A DNA stretch of 64,000 nucleotides from Thiobacillus sp. (GTDB taxonomy: Bacteria; Pseudomonadota; Gammaproteobacteria; Burkholderiales; Thiobacillaceae): the NCBI GenBank assembly GCA_021166845.1, contig JAJPEP010000114.1, forward strand, positions 1-64,000, in the 5' to 3' direction. Under the pieces are notes generated by a model. The model was given only the letters and a program-made list of their open reading frames with translations. It made no database searches and was not told where the DNA came from. The position numbers were made by a program, and so were the translations under genes. Within the stretch, counting starts at the first letter, position 1. Each line of letters begins with the position of its first letter. This document shows, piece after piece, positions 11,016 to 21,035 of the stretch.

Positions 11016-12566
11016 TCAGGCAGTGCAGGCCCCCAGGTTGCCGCTGATGGCGCGCCAGCGGTGGCCGTTGCGTGCAAGCAGGGCGTCGGCCTCTGCCGGG
11101 CCGTCGGTTCCGGCGGCATAGCCGGGCAGCGCACCTTCAGTCTGCGCCGCCCAGGCTTCCTCGATGGGTGTGATCAATCGCCATTGCGCTTCCACGCCGT
11201 CGCGCCGGGTGAACAGGGTGGCGTCGCCGCGCATGGCGTCCAGCAGCAGCACGGCATAAGCCGAAGGCGGATGCTCGCCGAAGGCGTTGCGGTAGCAGAA
11301 ATCCATCGAAACCGGCACCGCGCGGCGCGCCGTGCCAGGCTGCTTGGCGCCGAAGGCGAGGCTGATGCCTTCGTCGGGCTGAATGCGCAGGGCGATGACG
11401 TTGGATTGCACCGCCTCCTCGTGCGGGAACAGGCTCAAGGGCGGGTGATGGAAGTGCACCGCGATTTCGGTGACCTGGCGCGAGAGGCGTTTTCCCGTGC
11501 GCAGGTAGAACGGCACTCCGGCCCAGCGCCAGTTGTCGATGAAGAATTCCAGCGCGGCGTAGGTCTCGGTGCGGGATTCCGCGGGCACCCCCGCCTCCCC
11601 CAGCCAGCCCGGCACGCTTTCACCGTTGCTCGTCCCGGCGGTGTACTGGGCGCGCACGGTGCGGCGCGCCACGTCCTCCGGCGTCATGGGGCGGATCGAG
11701 CGCCACACCTCGATCTTCTTGTCACGCACGGCGTCGGCGTCGAAGGCAACCGGCGCTTCCATGGCGGTGAGCGCCAGCAGCTGCATCAGATGGTTGGCCA
11801 CCATGTCGCGCAAGGCGCCGGATTCCTCGTAGTAGCCGGCGCGGTGCCCCACGCCCAGCGGCTCGGCGGCGGTGATCTCGACATGGCTCACGTGATTGCG
11901 GTTCCACACCGGCTCGAACAGGGCGTTGCCGAAGCGGAAGAAGAGGATGTTCTGCACCGTCTCCTTGCCCAGGTAGTGGTCGATGCGATAGACCTGCTTC
12001 TCGTCGAAGGCTTCGGCCACAATCTTGTTCAACGCCTGCGCCGAGGCCAGGTCGCGGCCGAAGGGCTTTTCAATGACGACGCGCGCCCAGCCACGGTCTT
12101 CCCGGTTCAGCCCCGCGCCGGCCAGCCCGCGGATGATGGCCGGCGCGGCGGAAGGCGCCGTGGCCAGGTAATACAGGCGGTTGCGGGCATCGGGCAGCGT
12201 GCCCAGCAAGGCCGCCAGCCGCGTGTGGGTGTCGGCATCGGCGAAGTCGCCCGGAAGATAGGTGATGCGCGGCGCGAAGACCTGCCACTCGTCTTCGCTG
12301 AACTGCTGAATCTCGGCGGAATGGGCCACGCCTTCCTTGAGATGCGCGCGAAAGGCATCGTCGCTCATGGCCTGGCGGCCGATGCCGACGACCCGGAACG
12401 GGCCGGCCATGCAGCCCTCGCAGGCAAGGTGGAACAGCGCCGGCATCAGCTTGCGCCGGGTCAGGTCACCGCTGGCGCCGAAGATTACGATGACGCATGG
12501 TTCGGCCTGCGGCAGCGTCGCTACAGGCAGGTCAATGTGGGTGGTGAGGTCGATTTGGGGGGACAT
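11016..12566 (-). CDS. zwf: Glucose-6-phosphate 1-dehydrogenase
   Basis: [40 protein letters not shown]. Confidence 0.95.
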   Translation of the reverse strand: MSPQIDLTTHIDLPVATLPQAEPCVIVIFGASGDLTRRKLMPALFHLACEGCMAGPFRVVGIGRQAMSDDAFRAHLKEGVAHSAEIQQFSEDEWQVFAPRITYLPGDFADADTHTRLAALLGTLPDARNRLYYLATAPSAAPAIIRGLAGAGLNREDRGWARVVIEKPFGRDLASAQALNKIVAEAFDEKQVYRIDHYLGKETVQNILFFRFGNALFEPVWNRNHVSHVEITAAEPLGVGHRAGYYEESGALRDMVANHLMQLLALTAMEAPVAFDADAVRDKKIEVWRSIRPMTPEDVARRTVRAQYTAGTSNGESVPGWLGEAGVPAESRTETYAALEFFIDNWRWAGVPFYLRTGKRLSRQVTEIAVHFHHPPLSLFPHEEAVQSNVIALRIQPDEGISLAFGAKQPGTARRAVPVSMDFCYRNAFGEHPPSAYAVLLLDAMRGDATLFTRRDGVEAQWRLITPIEEAWAAQTEGALPGYAAGTDGPAEADALLARNGHRWRAISGNLGACTA

Positions 12567-12757
12567 GGCTGTTTCCTGTTTACCGGGTTCCATATGGCCG
12601 CCGCTGCCGCTTCCATGAACGACAAAGCCTGGATTCCCAATGTCGAAATTTGTCTATATTCAACAAACCCGGTGGCAGGCAGCGATCGCAGGAAGCGCCA
12701 TGAGGGTACGTTTCAAACTCCAAGGGAGATTCAATCTTCAAGATAGGAGGCTTTGCC

Positions 12758-13330
12758 ATGAAATATCCCAGAAATACTCGATCCGCTCGCCTGATTTTTC
12801 CCTTTGCCGCAATGCTTGCCCCGGCGCTCCTGTGGCATGCCGGCCCGCTTGCCGCGCAGGGAATGTCCGGCAAGACTCCCGCCGCGGTCAAGGCAATGCA
12901 GGGTTCGGCCATGAAGACCATGGAGAAATTCATGGCCATGCCGGCGGACAAGCAAAAGGCCTACGTGGCGCAGAAGCAGAAGGAATCCATGGATCGCGGC
13001 GAGGCGGCCTTCAAGGACACCAGACTCGGCACCAACGGCTTTTCCTGCGCGACCTGCCATCCCGGCGGCAAGACAACGGGGGGCAGCATACCCATGGGCA
13101 TGATGCAAATGCCGATTCCAAGCCTTCAGGGCGTCGCGGCGACCTTTCCCAAATTCAAGATCGGCAACGATGCCGTGATTACCCTTGCCGACATGAACAA
13201 CAACTGCATCGTCATGTTCCTCAACGGCAAGCCCTTGAAGACGGACAGCCAGAAGGCGCGCGACCTTGCCTTTTTCGTGACCGGTTTCAGCCAGGGTGTA
13301 CCCTACTCCCCCGGAAAAGAGGCCGAGTAG
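12758..13330 (+). CDS. Periplasmic c-type cytochrome
   Basis: Signal peptide plus one CATCH heme motif. Confidence 0.8.
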   Translation: MKYPRNTRSARLIFPFAAMLAPALLWHAGPLAAQGMSGKTPAAVKAMQGSAMKTMEKFMAMPADKQKAYVAQKQKESMDRGEAAFKDTRLGTNGFSCATCHPGGKTTGGSIPMGMMQMPIPSLQGVAATFPKFKIGNDAVITLADMNNNCIVMFLNGKPLKTDSQKARDLAFFVTGFSQGVPYSPGKEAE

Positions 13331-13341
13331 GCGGGGGTTCC

Positions 13342-13980
13342 ATGGCTGCCAGGGCTGTGCGGTCTTGGGCCGTTGCGCTATCGCTCCTGTGGATGTCGGG
13401 GGTGGCGCTTGTCGCGAAGGCCGAAAGCCCTGGCGCAAGCCAGGGTGCGGCGCTGTGGCAGAAATTCGGCTGTGCGAATTGCCATCGTCTGGGCGGCGCG
13501 GGAGAAACGGTCGGCCCCGAGCTCGACCAGGTCACGCAGCGGCGGCCCCGGGACTGGATTTTCCGCTGGCTGGGCGACCCGGCAAGCATGAAGCCCGGAA
13601 CTCTGATGCCGAAACTTCCCTGGCAGGCCGGCGAGCGCGAAGCGCTTATCGTTTATCTGCGACAGTTTGCCGTCCCGGTCGACGGCCCCGCGATCGTCAT
13701 GGAAAAAGGCCGCACGCCCGAAGCCGGAGAAGCGCTGGTCAAGGCATACGGCTGCCGGGCGTGCCACCAGGTGGGAACGGCGGCGGGCCGCCCGCTCTAT
13801 CCCGACCTGACCATCGTCAGGCTGCGCCGCACGCCGGCATGGGAAAAGAGCTGGCTGGCCAATCCGGACGCGATTAAACCCGGAACCTTCATGCCCGACT
13901 TTCATTTCAGCGAAGGCGAGATCGATGCCATTGCCGCCTACCTGTTCCGGCCCCCCGTAAAAGGCGGCAAGACGCGATGA
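13342..13980 (+). CDS. Diheme c-type cytochrome
   Basis: Signal peptide; two heme motifs CANCH and CRACH; KPGTLMP/KPGTFMP repeats. Confidence 0.85.
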   Translation: MAARAVRSWAVALSLLWMSGVALVAKAESPGASQGAALWQKFGCANCHRLGGAGETVGPELDQVTQRRPRDWIFRWLGDPASMKPGTLMPKLPWQAGEREALIVYLRQFAVPVDGPAIVMEKGRTPEAGEALVKAYGCRACHQVGTAAGRPLYPDLTIVRLRRTPAWEKSWLANPDAIKPGTFMPDFHFSEGEIDAIAAYLFRPPVKGGKTR

Positions 13981-16409
13981 ATCGCAATAATTTCCTTGCC
14001 GGGAACACGGTGGCATTCGGCCACCCCGGCATCCCTCTCAGCTGGACCCCGAGCTCGAAAGGCGCGGTCGGCACAGCGTATTCCCGGGCCAGCAGGCTCT
14101 GGTTTACGCTCTCCCGCGGGGTGCTCAACGAAGTCTACTACCCGACCATCGACCGGCCGCAAATCCGCGATCTGCAATTCCTGTTCACCGACGGCGAGCA
14201 CTTTTTTCACGAGGAACGGCGGGACCTGCACAGCGAAATTCGCTGTCTCGACGGCGACTCCCTGGGCTATTCGGTGCGAAGCGAGGACCCCGAAGGCCGC
14301 TACAGCCTCTACAAGGAAATCATCGCCGACCCCACCAGCCCATGCCTGCTGATTCATACCCGTATCGAGGCCGACGCCGCCTGGCTCAAACGCTTGCGCG
14401 TCTATGCCTTCCTCGCTCCCCGGCTCGAGTGCGGGGGTGCGGGCAATTCCGCGTGGCGGGGCCAGGTCGCGGGAAAGAACATTCTGATCGCCGGCAAGCA
14501 AAGGACCTACCTCGCTTTGGCCGTCGACCGGGGTTTTGCACGGACTTCCTGCGGCTTTTCGGGCATCAGCGACGGCTGGCAGGATCTCAACGACAACTTC
14601 AACCTTGACTGGGCGTTCGACCAGGCCGAAAACGGCAATGTCGCCGTCATCGGGGAAATCGATCTTTCCCAGGGCAATGCGTTCACCCTGGGAATGGCGT
14701 TCGGCGACGGGCCGCATGCCGCCATCACCAGCCTGGTGCAGTCGCTCAGCATTCCCTTCGCCAGCCACCGCGCGCGCTTTGTCGAGCAATGGCACAGCAT
14801 CTGTTGCGAGATTCCAGACCTCGGCGCCGTGTCGCTGGATGGCGGCGCGCTCTATCGCATCAGCCACAACCTGCTTCTCGCGCACGAGGACAAGACCTTC
14901 TCCGGCGCGATCATCGCCTCGGCCAGCATTCCGTGGGGCGAAGCCCGGCGGGACGAAGACCTGGGGGGCTACCATCTGGTCTGGACGCGCGACATGGTTC
15001 ATAGCGCCACCGCCCTGCTCGCCTGCCGCGACATCGCCACGCCGCGCCGCACGCTGGTCTACCTCGGCTGCTCGCAACATTCCGACGGGGGATTTCCCCA
15101 GAACTTCTGGCTGGACGGCACCCCGCTGCATACGGCGATTCAACTCGACCAGGTGGCGTTTCCGATCATCCTGGCCTGGCGCCTCTGGCAGCTCGATGGG
15201 CTGGGTGACTTCGATCCCTATCCCATGGTCCAACGCGGCGCCGCCTTCCTGATCCGGCAAGGCCCCATGACCCAGCAGGAGCGATGGGAGGAGGCAAGCG
15301 GCTATTCGCCGTCGACCCTGGCCGTCACCATTGCCGCCCTTGTCTGCGCCGCCGATTTTGCACGGTCGCGCGGGGCGCCGGACGCGGCGCGGTTTCTGGA
15401 AGAGTACGCGGACTTCATCGAATCCCGTCTCGAAGCGTGGACGGTGACCACCGAAAGCACACTCGTTCCCGGCATTCCCCGCCATTACATCCGCATCCAC
15501 CCCACCACCATCGAAGACCATTCCCCGGATGAGAACCCCAATGCCGCATCGCTCGTGGTGGCGAACCGGCCACCCGGCGGTCCCTGGCTGTTTCCCGCCA
15601 AGGACGTGGTCGATGCGGGCTTCCTCGAACTTGTCCGTTACGGCATCCGCAAGCCAGGGGATGCCCTGATCGAGGACTCGCTGCAGGTGGTCGACGCCGC
15701 GCTCAAGGTCGAAACGCCGTTGGGCCCGTGCTGGCGGCGATACAACCACGACGGCTACGGCAACCGCCCCGATGGCGGCCCGTATCAAACCTGGGGGAAA
15801 GGCCGCGCCTGGCCCCTGCTCACGGGCGAGCGCGCCCACTATGAATTCGCCGCGGGGCGGCCGGTAAGCGGCTACGTCAGCGCGATGGAGAAATTCGCAT
15901 ATCGCAGCGGCATGCTGCCCGAACAGGTTTGGGACGAAGACCGCCTCGAGCTCGGCATCCGTTCCGGGTATCCGTCGGGGTCCGCCATGCCGCTGATGTG
16001 GGCGCACGCCGAATACATCAAACTGCTCCGGACCATCGCCGACGGGCAGGTGTTCGATTTCATTCCGCTTGTTGCGGAACGCTACTGGAATGGTCGTGGC
16101 GCCAAGGATCTGGAGGTATGGAAACCGGTGCGCCAGGTGCGCACCGTAAACCGGGGGCAGCGATTGCGCATCATGTCCCCTGCCGCCTTCCGGCTGCGCT
16201 GGACGCCGGACGAATGGCAAACGGTCTACGACATCGAAGCCACCCGCTCCGGGGTCGGCATCAGCTTCGTGGATATTCCCATCGGCCTGGCGCAGCAGTC
16301 CCCCATCCGGTTCACGTTCTATTGGCTGGAGACCATGAGCTATCCATTTTTCCACAGTGAACGGGGGCAGTGGGAAGGGCGCGACTTCACGGTGCATGTT
16401 CTTGCATAG
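13977..16409 (+). CDS. Glycoside hydrolase family 15 (glucoamylase-like)
   Basis: GVLNEVYYPTIDRPQIRDLQFL, IPWGEARRDEDLGGYHLVWTRDMVHSATALLA. Confidence 0.92.
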   Translation: MNRNNFLAGNTVAFGHPGIPLSWTPSSKGAVGTAYSRASRLWFTLSRGVLNEVYYPTIDRPQIRDLQFLFTDGEHFFHEERRDLHSEIRCLDGDSLGYSVRSEDPEGRYSLYKEIIADPTSPCLLIHTRIEADAAWLKRLRVYAFLAPRLECGGAGNSAWRGQVAGKNILIAGKQRTYLALAVDRGFARTSCGFSGISDGWQDLNDNFNLDWAFDQAENGNVAVIGEIDLSQGNAFTLGMAFGDGPHAAITSLVQSLSIPFASHRARFVEQWHSICCEIPDLGAVSLDGGALYRISHNLLLAHEDKTFSGAIIASASIPWGEARRDEDLGGYHLVWTRDMVHSATALLACRDIATPRRTLVYLGCSQHSDGGFPQNFWLDGTPLHTAIQLDQVAFPIILAWRLWQLDGLGDFDPYPMVQRGAAFLIRQGPMTQQERWEEASGYSPSTLAVTIAALVCAADFARSRGAPDAARFLEEYADFIESRLEAWTVTTESTLVPGIPRHYIRIHPTTIEDHSPDENPNAASLVVANRPPGGPWLFPAKDVVDAGFLELVRYGIRKPGDALIEDSLQVVDAALKVETPLGPCWRRYNHDGYGNRPDGGPYQTWGKGRAWPLLTGERAHYEFAAGRPVSGYVSAMEKFAYRSGMLPEQVWDEDRLELGIRSGYPSGSAMPLMWAHAEYIKLLRTIADGQVFDFIPLVAERYWNGRGAKDLEVWKPVRQVRTVNRGQRLRIMSPAAFRLRWTPDEWQTVYDIEATRSGVGISFVDIPIGLAQQSPIRFTFYWLETMSYPFFHSERGQWEGRDFTVHVLA

Positions 16410-16500
16410 CCGCTTTGGCCAAACCAACACCCGAATTTCGTACCGCCGCAACCGCCACGGCTTCGGCCCGGGGGCGGGCCTCCTGCAACAGCAAGCGTAG

Positions 16501-16611
16501 ACCCAGATTGTCCATTGGCGCGTAGGGTGTACTCTGTGCGCCGATTAACGCCCGAAGGTGCACGGAGTGCACCCTACTCAAAGCATCTCGCCCTAATGAA
16601 CAATCTGGGGT
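16501..16611. repeat. MITE-like inverted-repeat element
   Basis: Outer inverted repeat cccagattgtccatt / aatgaacaatctggg and inner inverted repeat gtagggtgtactctgtgcgcc / ggtgcacggagtgcaccctac around a short loop. Confidence 0.7.
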
Positions 16612-16822
16612 AGATGCTGTTGAATTGAAATGAATTCCAATGTGCGTGGCGGATTGCCCACTCCCGAGGAGAAGGCCTTGGAAAGCGGGGCCTGCGATTG
16701 CCTTACGCGTCTGCCCGTTCCGGGACGCAAAACCCGCCAGCCCCGATCCAGGCGAGGACTTCGTTCGGCATACGGTCGCGGTTGTCGCGCGTCACCTCCT
16801 CAGGATGGTTCCCGCGGGTGGG

Positions 16823-17446
16823 TTAGTACTTGTCCGGCCACTCGCACACCGCGCGCAGCACGCACTCGGGGCAGCGCGGCTTGCGCGCGATGCAGGTCTC
16901 GCGTCCATGCAGGATCATGGCGTTGCCGAACGCAGTCCATTTACCCTTCGCCACCTGACGCATGAGCGCCTCCTCCACCTGCTCGGGGTCGTTGGAATGG
17001 ACGAGCCCCAGTCGATTGCTCACCCGCAGCACGTGCGTATCCACCGCAATCGCCGGCACGCCGAAGGCGTTGCCCAGCACCATGTTGGCGGTCTTGCGCC
17101 CCACTCCGGGCAGCGTCGTGAGCGCCTCCAGGGTGTGCGGGATCTCGCCGTGAAAATCCGCCACCAGTTTTTGGCAGCAGGCGATGACCGAGCGGGCCTT
17201 GTTCCTGTAAAAGCCGGTGGAGCGTATCTCCGCCTCCAGCACGGCAGGGTCGGCCGCGGCGTAGTCCTCGGCTGTCCTGTACTTTTCGAAAAGGGACGCG
17301 GTGACTTCGTTGACCCGCGCATCGGTGCACTGGGCGGAGAGGATGACGGCGATCAGGAGTTCCAGGGGATTCCCGTAATGCAGGGCGAGCCTGGGCTCGG
17401 GGTATTTCTTGAGCAGCAGCGTAGCGATCTTCCCGGCATCGGCCAT
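16823..17446 (-). CDS. nth: Endonuclease III
   Basis: LPGVGRKTANMVLGNAFGVPAIAVDTHVLRVSNRLG; C-terminal 4Fe-4S cysteines. Confidence 0.96.
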   Translation of the reverse strand: MADAGKIATLLLKKYPEPRLALHYGNPLELLIAVILSAQCTDARVNEVTASLFEKYRTAEDYAAADPAVLEAEIRSTGFYRNKARSVIACCQKLVADFHGEIPHTLEALTTLPGVGRKTANMVLGNAFGVPAIAVDTHVLRVSNRLGLVHSNDPEQVEEALMRQVAKGKWTAFGNAMILHGRETCIARKPRCPECVLRAVCEWPDKY

Positions 17447-17705
17447 GACTTACTCCCGACGAGCGATTCAAGCATAGTGCACGAAACCCGTCCGGCATGT
17501 GGCGGCACTCATAACATGCCTTTCATTCCGAGTGGATATGGTCCAGTGAGAGCGACGCGTCATCAAAGGGTTGTCGGGCGCCAGATAATTCCTGGCGATG
17601 GGGGCGATGCACCCGGTATCACCTCTTCCATGCCCCCTCCCCGCTTCGTCAAAATGCGACCCACCGGGGCCGGCCAGCGCATGGACGGCGTAAGGAGGTG
17701 GGGCG

Positions 17706-18500
17706 TCATGTGACGCGTCCGTCACTGATCAATACGGACGTCATGGATATAGCGCTGAGCACGACGTCATCCATAAATTCGACCCTGTCCGTTCCACGCT
17801 GTACACCGAGAATGTAGATCAGAGGCAAGTAGTGTTCTACCGTCGGTACAGCCAGGGCCGCATGCGCACTTAACCCCCCGTAATTAATCAGTGCCTGATG
17901 ATCGCGGGACAACAATTTCTGTTTCACTGCATCGTTGAATTCAACCGCCCACGCGGGCGCCACGGGATCGTCATAGCTAAAAGCGCTTAAGTTATGCACG
18001 ATATTTCCACTACCAAGAATCAGAAAACCTTCGTCACGCAGCGGAGAAAGTTTTCTGGCAAGGTCGTAGTGGAATTGAATGGGTTGACGGGTATCCAAAC
18101 TCAGCTGGACAACCGGAACATCCGCGGCTGGGTACATGGGTCTCAAGACGCCCCATGCGCCATGGTCCAAACCACGCTCGGAATCCAGCACCACTTCGTG
18201 GCCATGCAAGAGTGCACTGACACGGCGGACGAGTTCCGGGTCGCCGTGGGCAGGATACTCAACCGCAAGCAGCTCTTTCGGAAAACCATGGAAATCGTGA
18301 ATGGTTTCCGGCTGTTGAGATGACGTCACACGAACGCCGGGCGCTTCCCAGTGCGCGGAAATGCACAATACCGCTTTCGGTCCGGGCAGCTGCTTCCCAA
18401 GACGCTCCCAGCTCGCGTGAAAGGGGTTGCGTTCGATTGCGTTCATGGGATTCCCGTGCCCCAGGAAGACAGCAGGCATTCTTGTCGATTCAATGTTCAT
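17706..18500 (-). CDS. DODA-type extradiol aromatic ring-opening dioxygenase (YgiD-like)
   Basis: PAVFLGHGNPMNAIERN, CISAHWEAPGVRVTSSQQPETIHDFHGFP. Confidence 0.93.
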   Translation of the reverse strand: MNIESTRMPAVFLGHGNPMNAIERNPFHASWERLGKQLPGPKAVLCISAHWEAPGVRVTSSQQPETIHDFHGFPKELLAVEYPAHGDPELVRRVSALLHGHEVVLDSERGLDHGAWGVLRPMYPAADVPVVQLSLDTRQPIQFHYDLARKLSPLRDEGFLILGSGNIVHNLSAFSYDDPVAPAWAVEFNDAVKQKLLSRDHQALINYGGLSAHAALAVPTVEHYLPLIYILGVQRGTDRVEFMDDVVLSAISMTSVLISDGRVT

Positions 18501-18566
18501 GGATTTTGTTGCCTCGCAATATTAATGAAAGCCAACTCGCGCCTGCTGTTCGACGATGAAATGGGA

Positions 18567-18586
18567 CCGCCCCGATGTCGGGGCGG
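18567..18586. terminator. Putative terminator hairpin between pirin and dioxygenase genes
   Basis: CCGCCCCGA-tg-TCGGGGCGG perfect stem; weak T tract. Confidence 0.4.
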
Positions 18587-18597
18587 AAGCGGGTCTC

Positions 18598-19296
18598 TCA
18601 GGGCAGATCGAACAGCAGTACCTCGGCATGTCCAAGGCCTTCGAGGTGAACATGGTCGACGTCTTCCAGCGTCGCGCCGTCTCCGCCGCCCAGGGGCGTG
18701 CCGTTGACAGCGACCTGGCCGCGCGCCACGTGCACGTAGGCGCGGCGACCGGCGGCGAGCGGATGCTCGACCGACTCGCCCGCTTCGAGCAGGGTGCCGT
18801 ACAGCAGGCCGTCCTGATGCGCGATCAGGGAGCCGTCGCGCCCGTCCGGCGAAACCAGCAGCACCAGCCGGCCGCGCCGATCCGCGAGTGGAAAGTGCTT
18901 CTGCTCGTAGCCCGGCTGCACGCCGGTGCGGTTGGGTACCAGCCAGATCTGCAGGAAATGGACCGGCTCCGTCGGTGACGGGTTGTACTCGCTGTGCCGA
19001 ACGCCGGTTCCGGCACTCATGCGCTGGATATCACCCGGGCGGATGACCGAACCGTTGCCCATGCTGTCCTTGTGCTCCAGCGCGCCATCGAGCACGTAGC
19101 TGACGATTTCCATGTCCTGGTGGCCGTGGGTGCCGAAGCCCTGACCGGGCATCACGGCGTCGTCGTTGATCACCCGCAGGTTGGACACCCCCATGTGCTC
19201 CGGGTCGTAGTAGTTCGCGAAGGAAAACGTGTGGTAGCTGTCGAGCCAGCCATGGTTGGCGTGGCCGCGCGCGTTCGAAGGTCTGAGGGTTGTCAT
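18598..19296 (-). CDS. Pirin family protein
   Basis: [67 protein letters not shown]. Confidence 0.96.
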   Translation of the reverse strand: MTTLRPSNARGHANHGWLDSYHTFSFANYYDPEHMGVSNLRVINDDAVMPGQGFGTHGHQDMEIVSYVLDGALEHKDSMGNGSVIRPGDIQRMSAGTGVRHSEYNPSPTEPVHFLQIWLVPNRTGVQPGYEQKHFPLADRRGRLVLLVSPDGRDGSLIAHQDGLLYGTLLEAGESVEHPLAAGRRAYVHVARGQVAVNGTPLGGGDGATLEDVDHVHLEGLGHAEVLLFDLP

Positions 19297-19395
19297 GGCG
19301 GATCTCCTTGGAATAATCGGCCACGAAGGCCTGGTCGGCCGGCGCTGCCCAAAGGCGTGGAAGAAGACGCTGGCGGCGAGCGTGGGCTCTTGCGC

Positions 19396-19995
19396 TCAGG
19401 CAAACGCTGCCTCGAGATCCGCCTCGGCTTGGGCAAAACCCTTCTCGGCCGCTTCCGGTCCCATGGCCAAGCCCTCAGCATAGATAAACTGAAGGTCGGT
19501 CATGCCCAGAAAGCCCAGCACGTTCTTCAGATATGGCACCTGGGCATCCTTGTCCGTCCCACGGTACAGGCCACCGCGCGCCAGCGCTATGTAGACCTTC
19601 TTGCCTTTGAGCAGGCCCTCCGGACCCGTCTCGGTATATTGAAACGTCACACCCACGCGAGCAATCGCGTCGATCCAGTTCTTGAGTTGCACGGACACGC
19701 CAAAGTTGTACATCGGCACCCCCAGCACGATGGTGTCGTGCGCCTGGATCTCGGCGATCAGCGCGTCGTCCAGTGCCGCGCGGGCAGCCTGCTCGGGTGT
19801 GCGTTGGTCGGCGGGGGTGAACAACGCGCCCAGCGCCGCTTCATCCAGCATGGGGTGGGGCGTTACGGCCAAATCACGGAGCGTGACCTTGGCACACTGG
19901 TTGGCGGCCTTCAAACGGTCCACGATAGTGTTGGCTACACGGGTGGAGTTGGCCCCTTCGCTACGGGCGCTGGCGTTGATTTGCAGGATGTTCAT
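19396..19995 (-). CDS. azoR: FMN-dependent NADH-azoreductase
   Basis: [25 protein letters not shown]...; [52 protein letters not shown]. Confidence 0.9.
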   Translation of the reverse strand: MNILQINASARSEGANSTRVANTIVDRLKAANQCAKVTLRDLAVTPHPMLDEAALGALFTPADQRTPEQAARAALDDALIAEIQAHDTIVLGVPMYNFGVSVQLKNWIDAIARVGVTFQYTETGPEGLLKGKKVYIALARGGLYRGTDKDAQVPYLKNVLGFLGMTDLQFIYAEGLAMGPEAAEKGFAQAEADLEAAFA

Positions 19996-20078
19996 TTCGG
20001 TGCCTCAGAGGGAATGGTTGCGATGGGTGTACTGTATCCGTCACCAATCGCGCTGAGAATCCCTAAAAGTGGCTATCA

Positions 20079-20098
20079 TTGTTCCTTATATGGAACAA
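20079..20098. promoter_or_regulatory. Perfect inverted repeat overlapping the lysR start codon
   Basis: TTGTTCC-ttatat-GGAACAA between divergent azoR and lysR. Confidence 0.5.
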
Positions 20099-20998
20099 TA
20101 CAAGACAGGCATCGACCCAAACGATCTGCTCATCTTTGCCTATGTGGCCGAGCTGGGGAGTTTCAGCCGGGCGGCTGAAAAATTAGGATTGCCCAAGTCC
20201 ACCGTCTCGCGGCGATTGGCCGGGCTGGAACAGCGCCTGGGCGAACGCCTTTTATTGCGCACCACCAGGCGCCAAACGATGACCGAGTTCGGACTGCTAT
20301 TGCTGGAGCACGCCCGTCAGGTGGCGGCCGAAGTGAATGCAGTGGCCGCCTTGAGCGAACATCGCCAGTCGGCGCCAAGCGGGCGCTTGCGCGTGTCCAT
20401 GCCCAGCGACTTTGCCAACCTGCTGCTCGCGGATGCGCTTGCCGCGTTTGCGGCAACGCACCGAGGCGTCGCGTTGGAACTCGATCTGTCGCCGCGGCGC
20501 GTGGATTTGCTGGGTGAAGGATTCGATGTGGCAATTCGCGTCGGTGATTTACCCGATGACGCCATGCTGGCCGCACGACGCTTGAGCGAATTCTCAACGG
20601 GCCTGTATGCGTCGGCCGATTACCTGGCTGAGTTCGGGCATCCGGCAAGCCCCGAAGACCTGGTCCGTCACAACGCCGTGGGACTTCTTGGCCAAAATGG
20701 TGAGCCCGTGAAGTGGACCCTCAGCCGCGGCGAGATCCGATGGGAGGGGCTTCCACCTGCGCGCATTACCGCCAATTCGCCGGAACTGCTGATCCACATG
20801 GCACGAGCCGGCGCGGGCATTGCCGCCGTCCCCGATGCCTTTGCGCTCGCCGATGTCGGCAAAGGCCTATTGCACCGCGTGCTGCCCGGCTGGAGTCTCC
20901 CCAGGGAAATGGTGTCGGCGGTTTTCCCCGGACGAAAACTCATGCCGGTGAAAACACGTGCATTTCTCGATATGCTGCAGGCGGCCCTGGGTGCGTGA
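20090..20998 (+). CDS. LysR family transcriptional regulator
   Basis: DLLIFAYVAELGSFSRAAEKLGLPKSTVSRRLAGLEQRLGERLLLRTTRR. Confidence 0.95.
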   Translation: MEQYKTGIDPNDLLIFAYVAELGSFSRAAEKLGLPKSTVSRRLAGLEQRLGERLLLRTTRRQTMTEFGLLLLEHARQVAAEVNAVAALSEHRQSAPSGRLRVSMPSDFANLLLADALAAFAATHRGVALELDLSPRRVDLLGEGFDVAIRVGDLPDDAMLAARRLSEFSTGLYASADYLAEFGHPASPEDLVRHNAVGLLGQNGEPVKWTLSRGEIRWEGLPPARITANSPELLIHMARAGAGIAAVPDAFALADVGKGLLHRVLPGWSLPREMVSAVFPGRKLMPVKTRAFLDMLQAALGA

Positions 20999-21035
20999 TG
21001 CCGATTCCCAGCGATTCCGCCCGAATTGCGTGACT

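Noticed and set aside
13938-16451. 837-aa minus-strand ORF antisense to GH15
   Set aside because: Antisense shadow ORF with no recognisable domain; the plus-strand GH15 is clear
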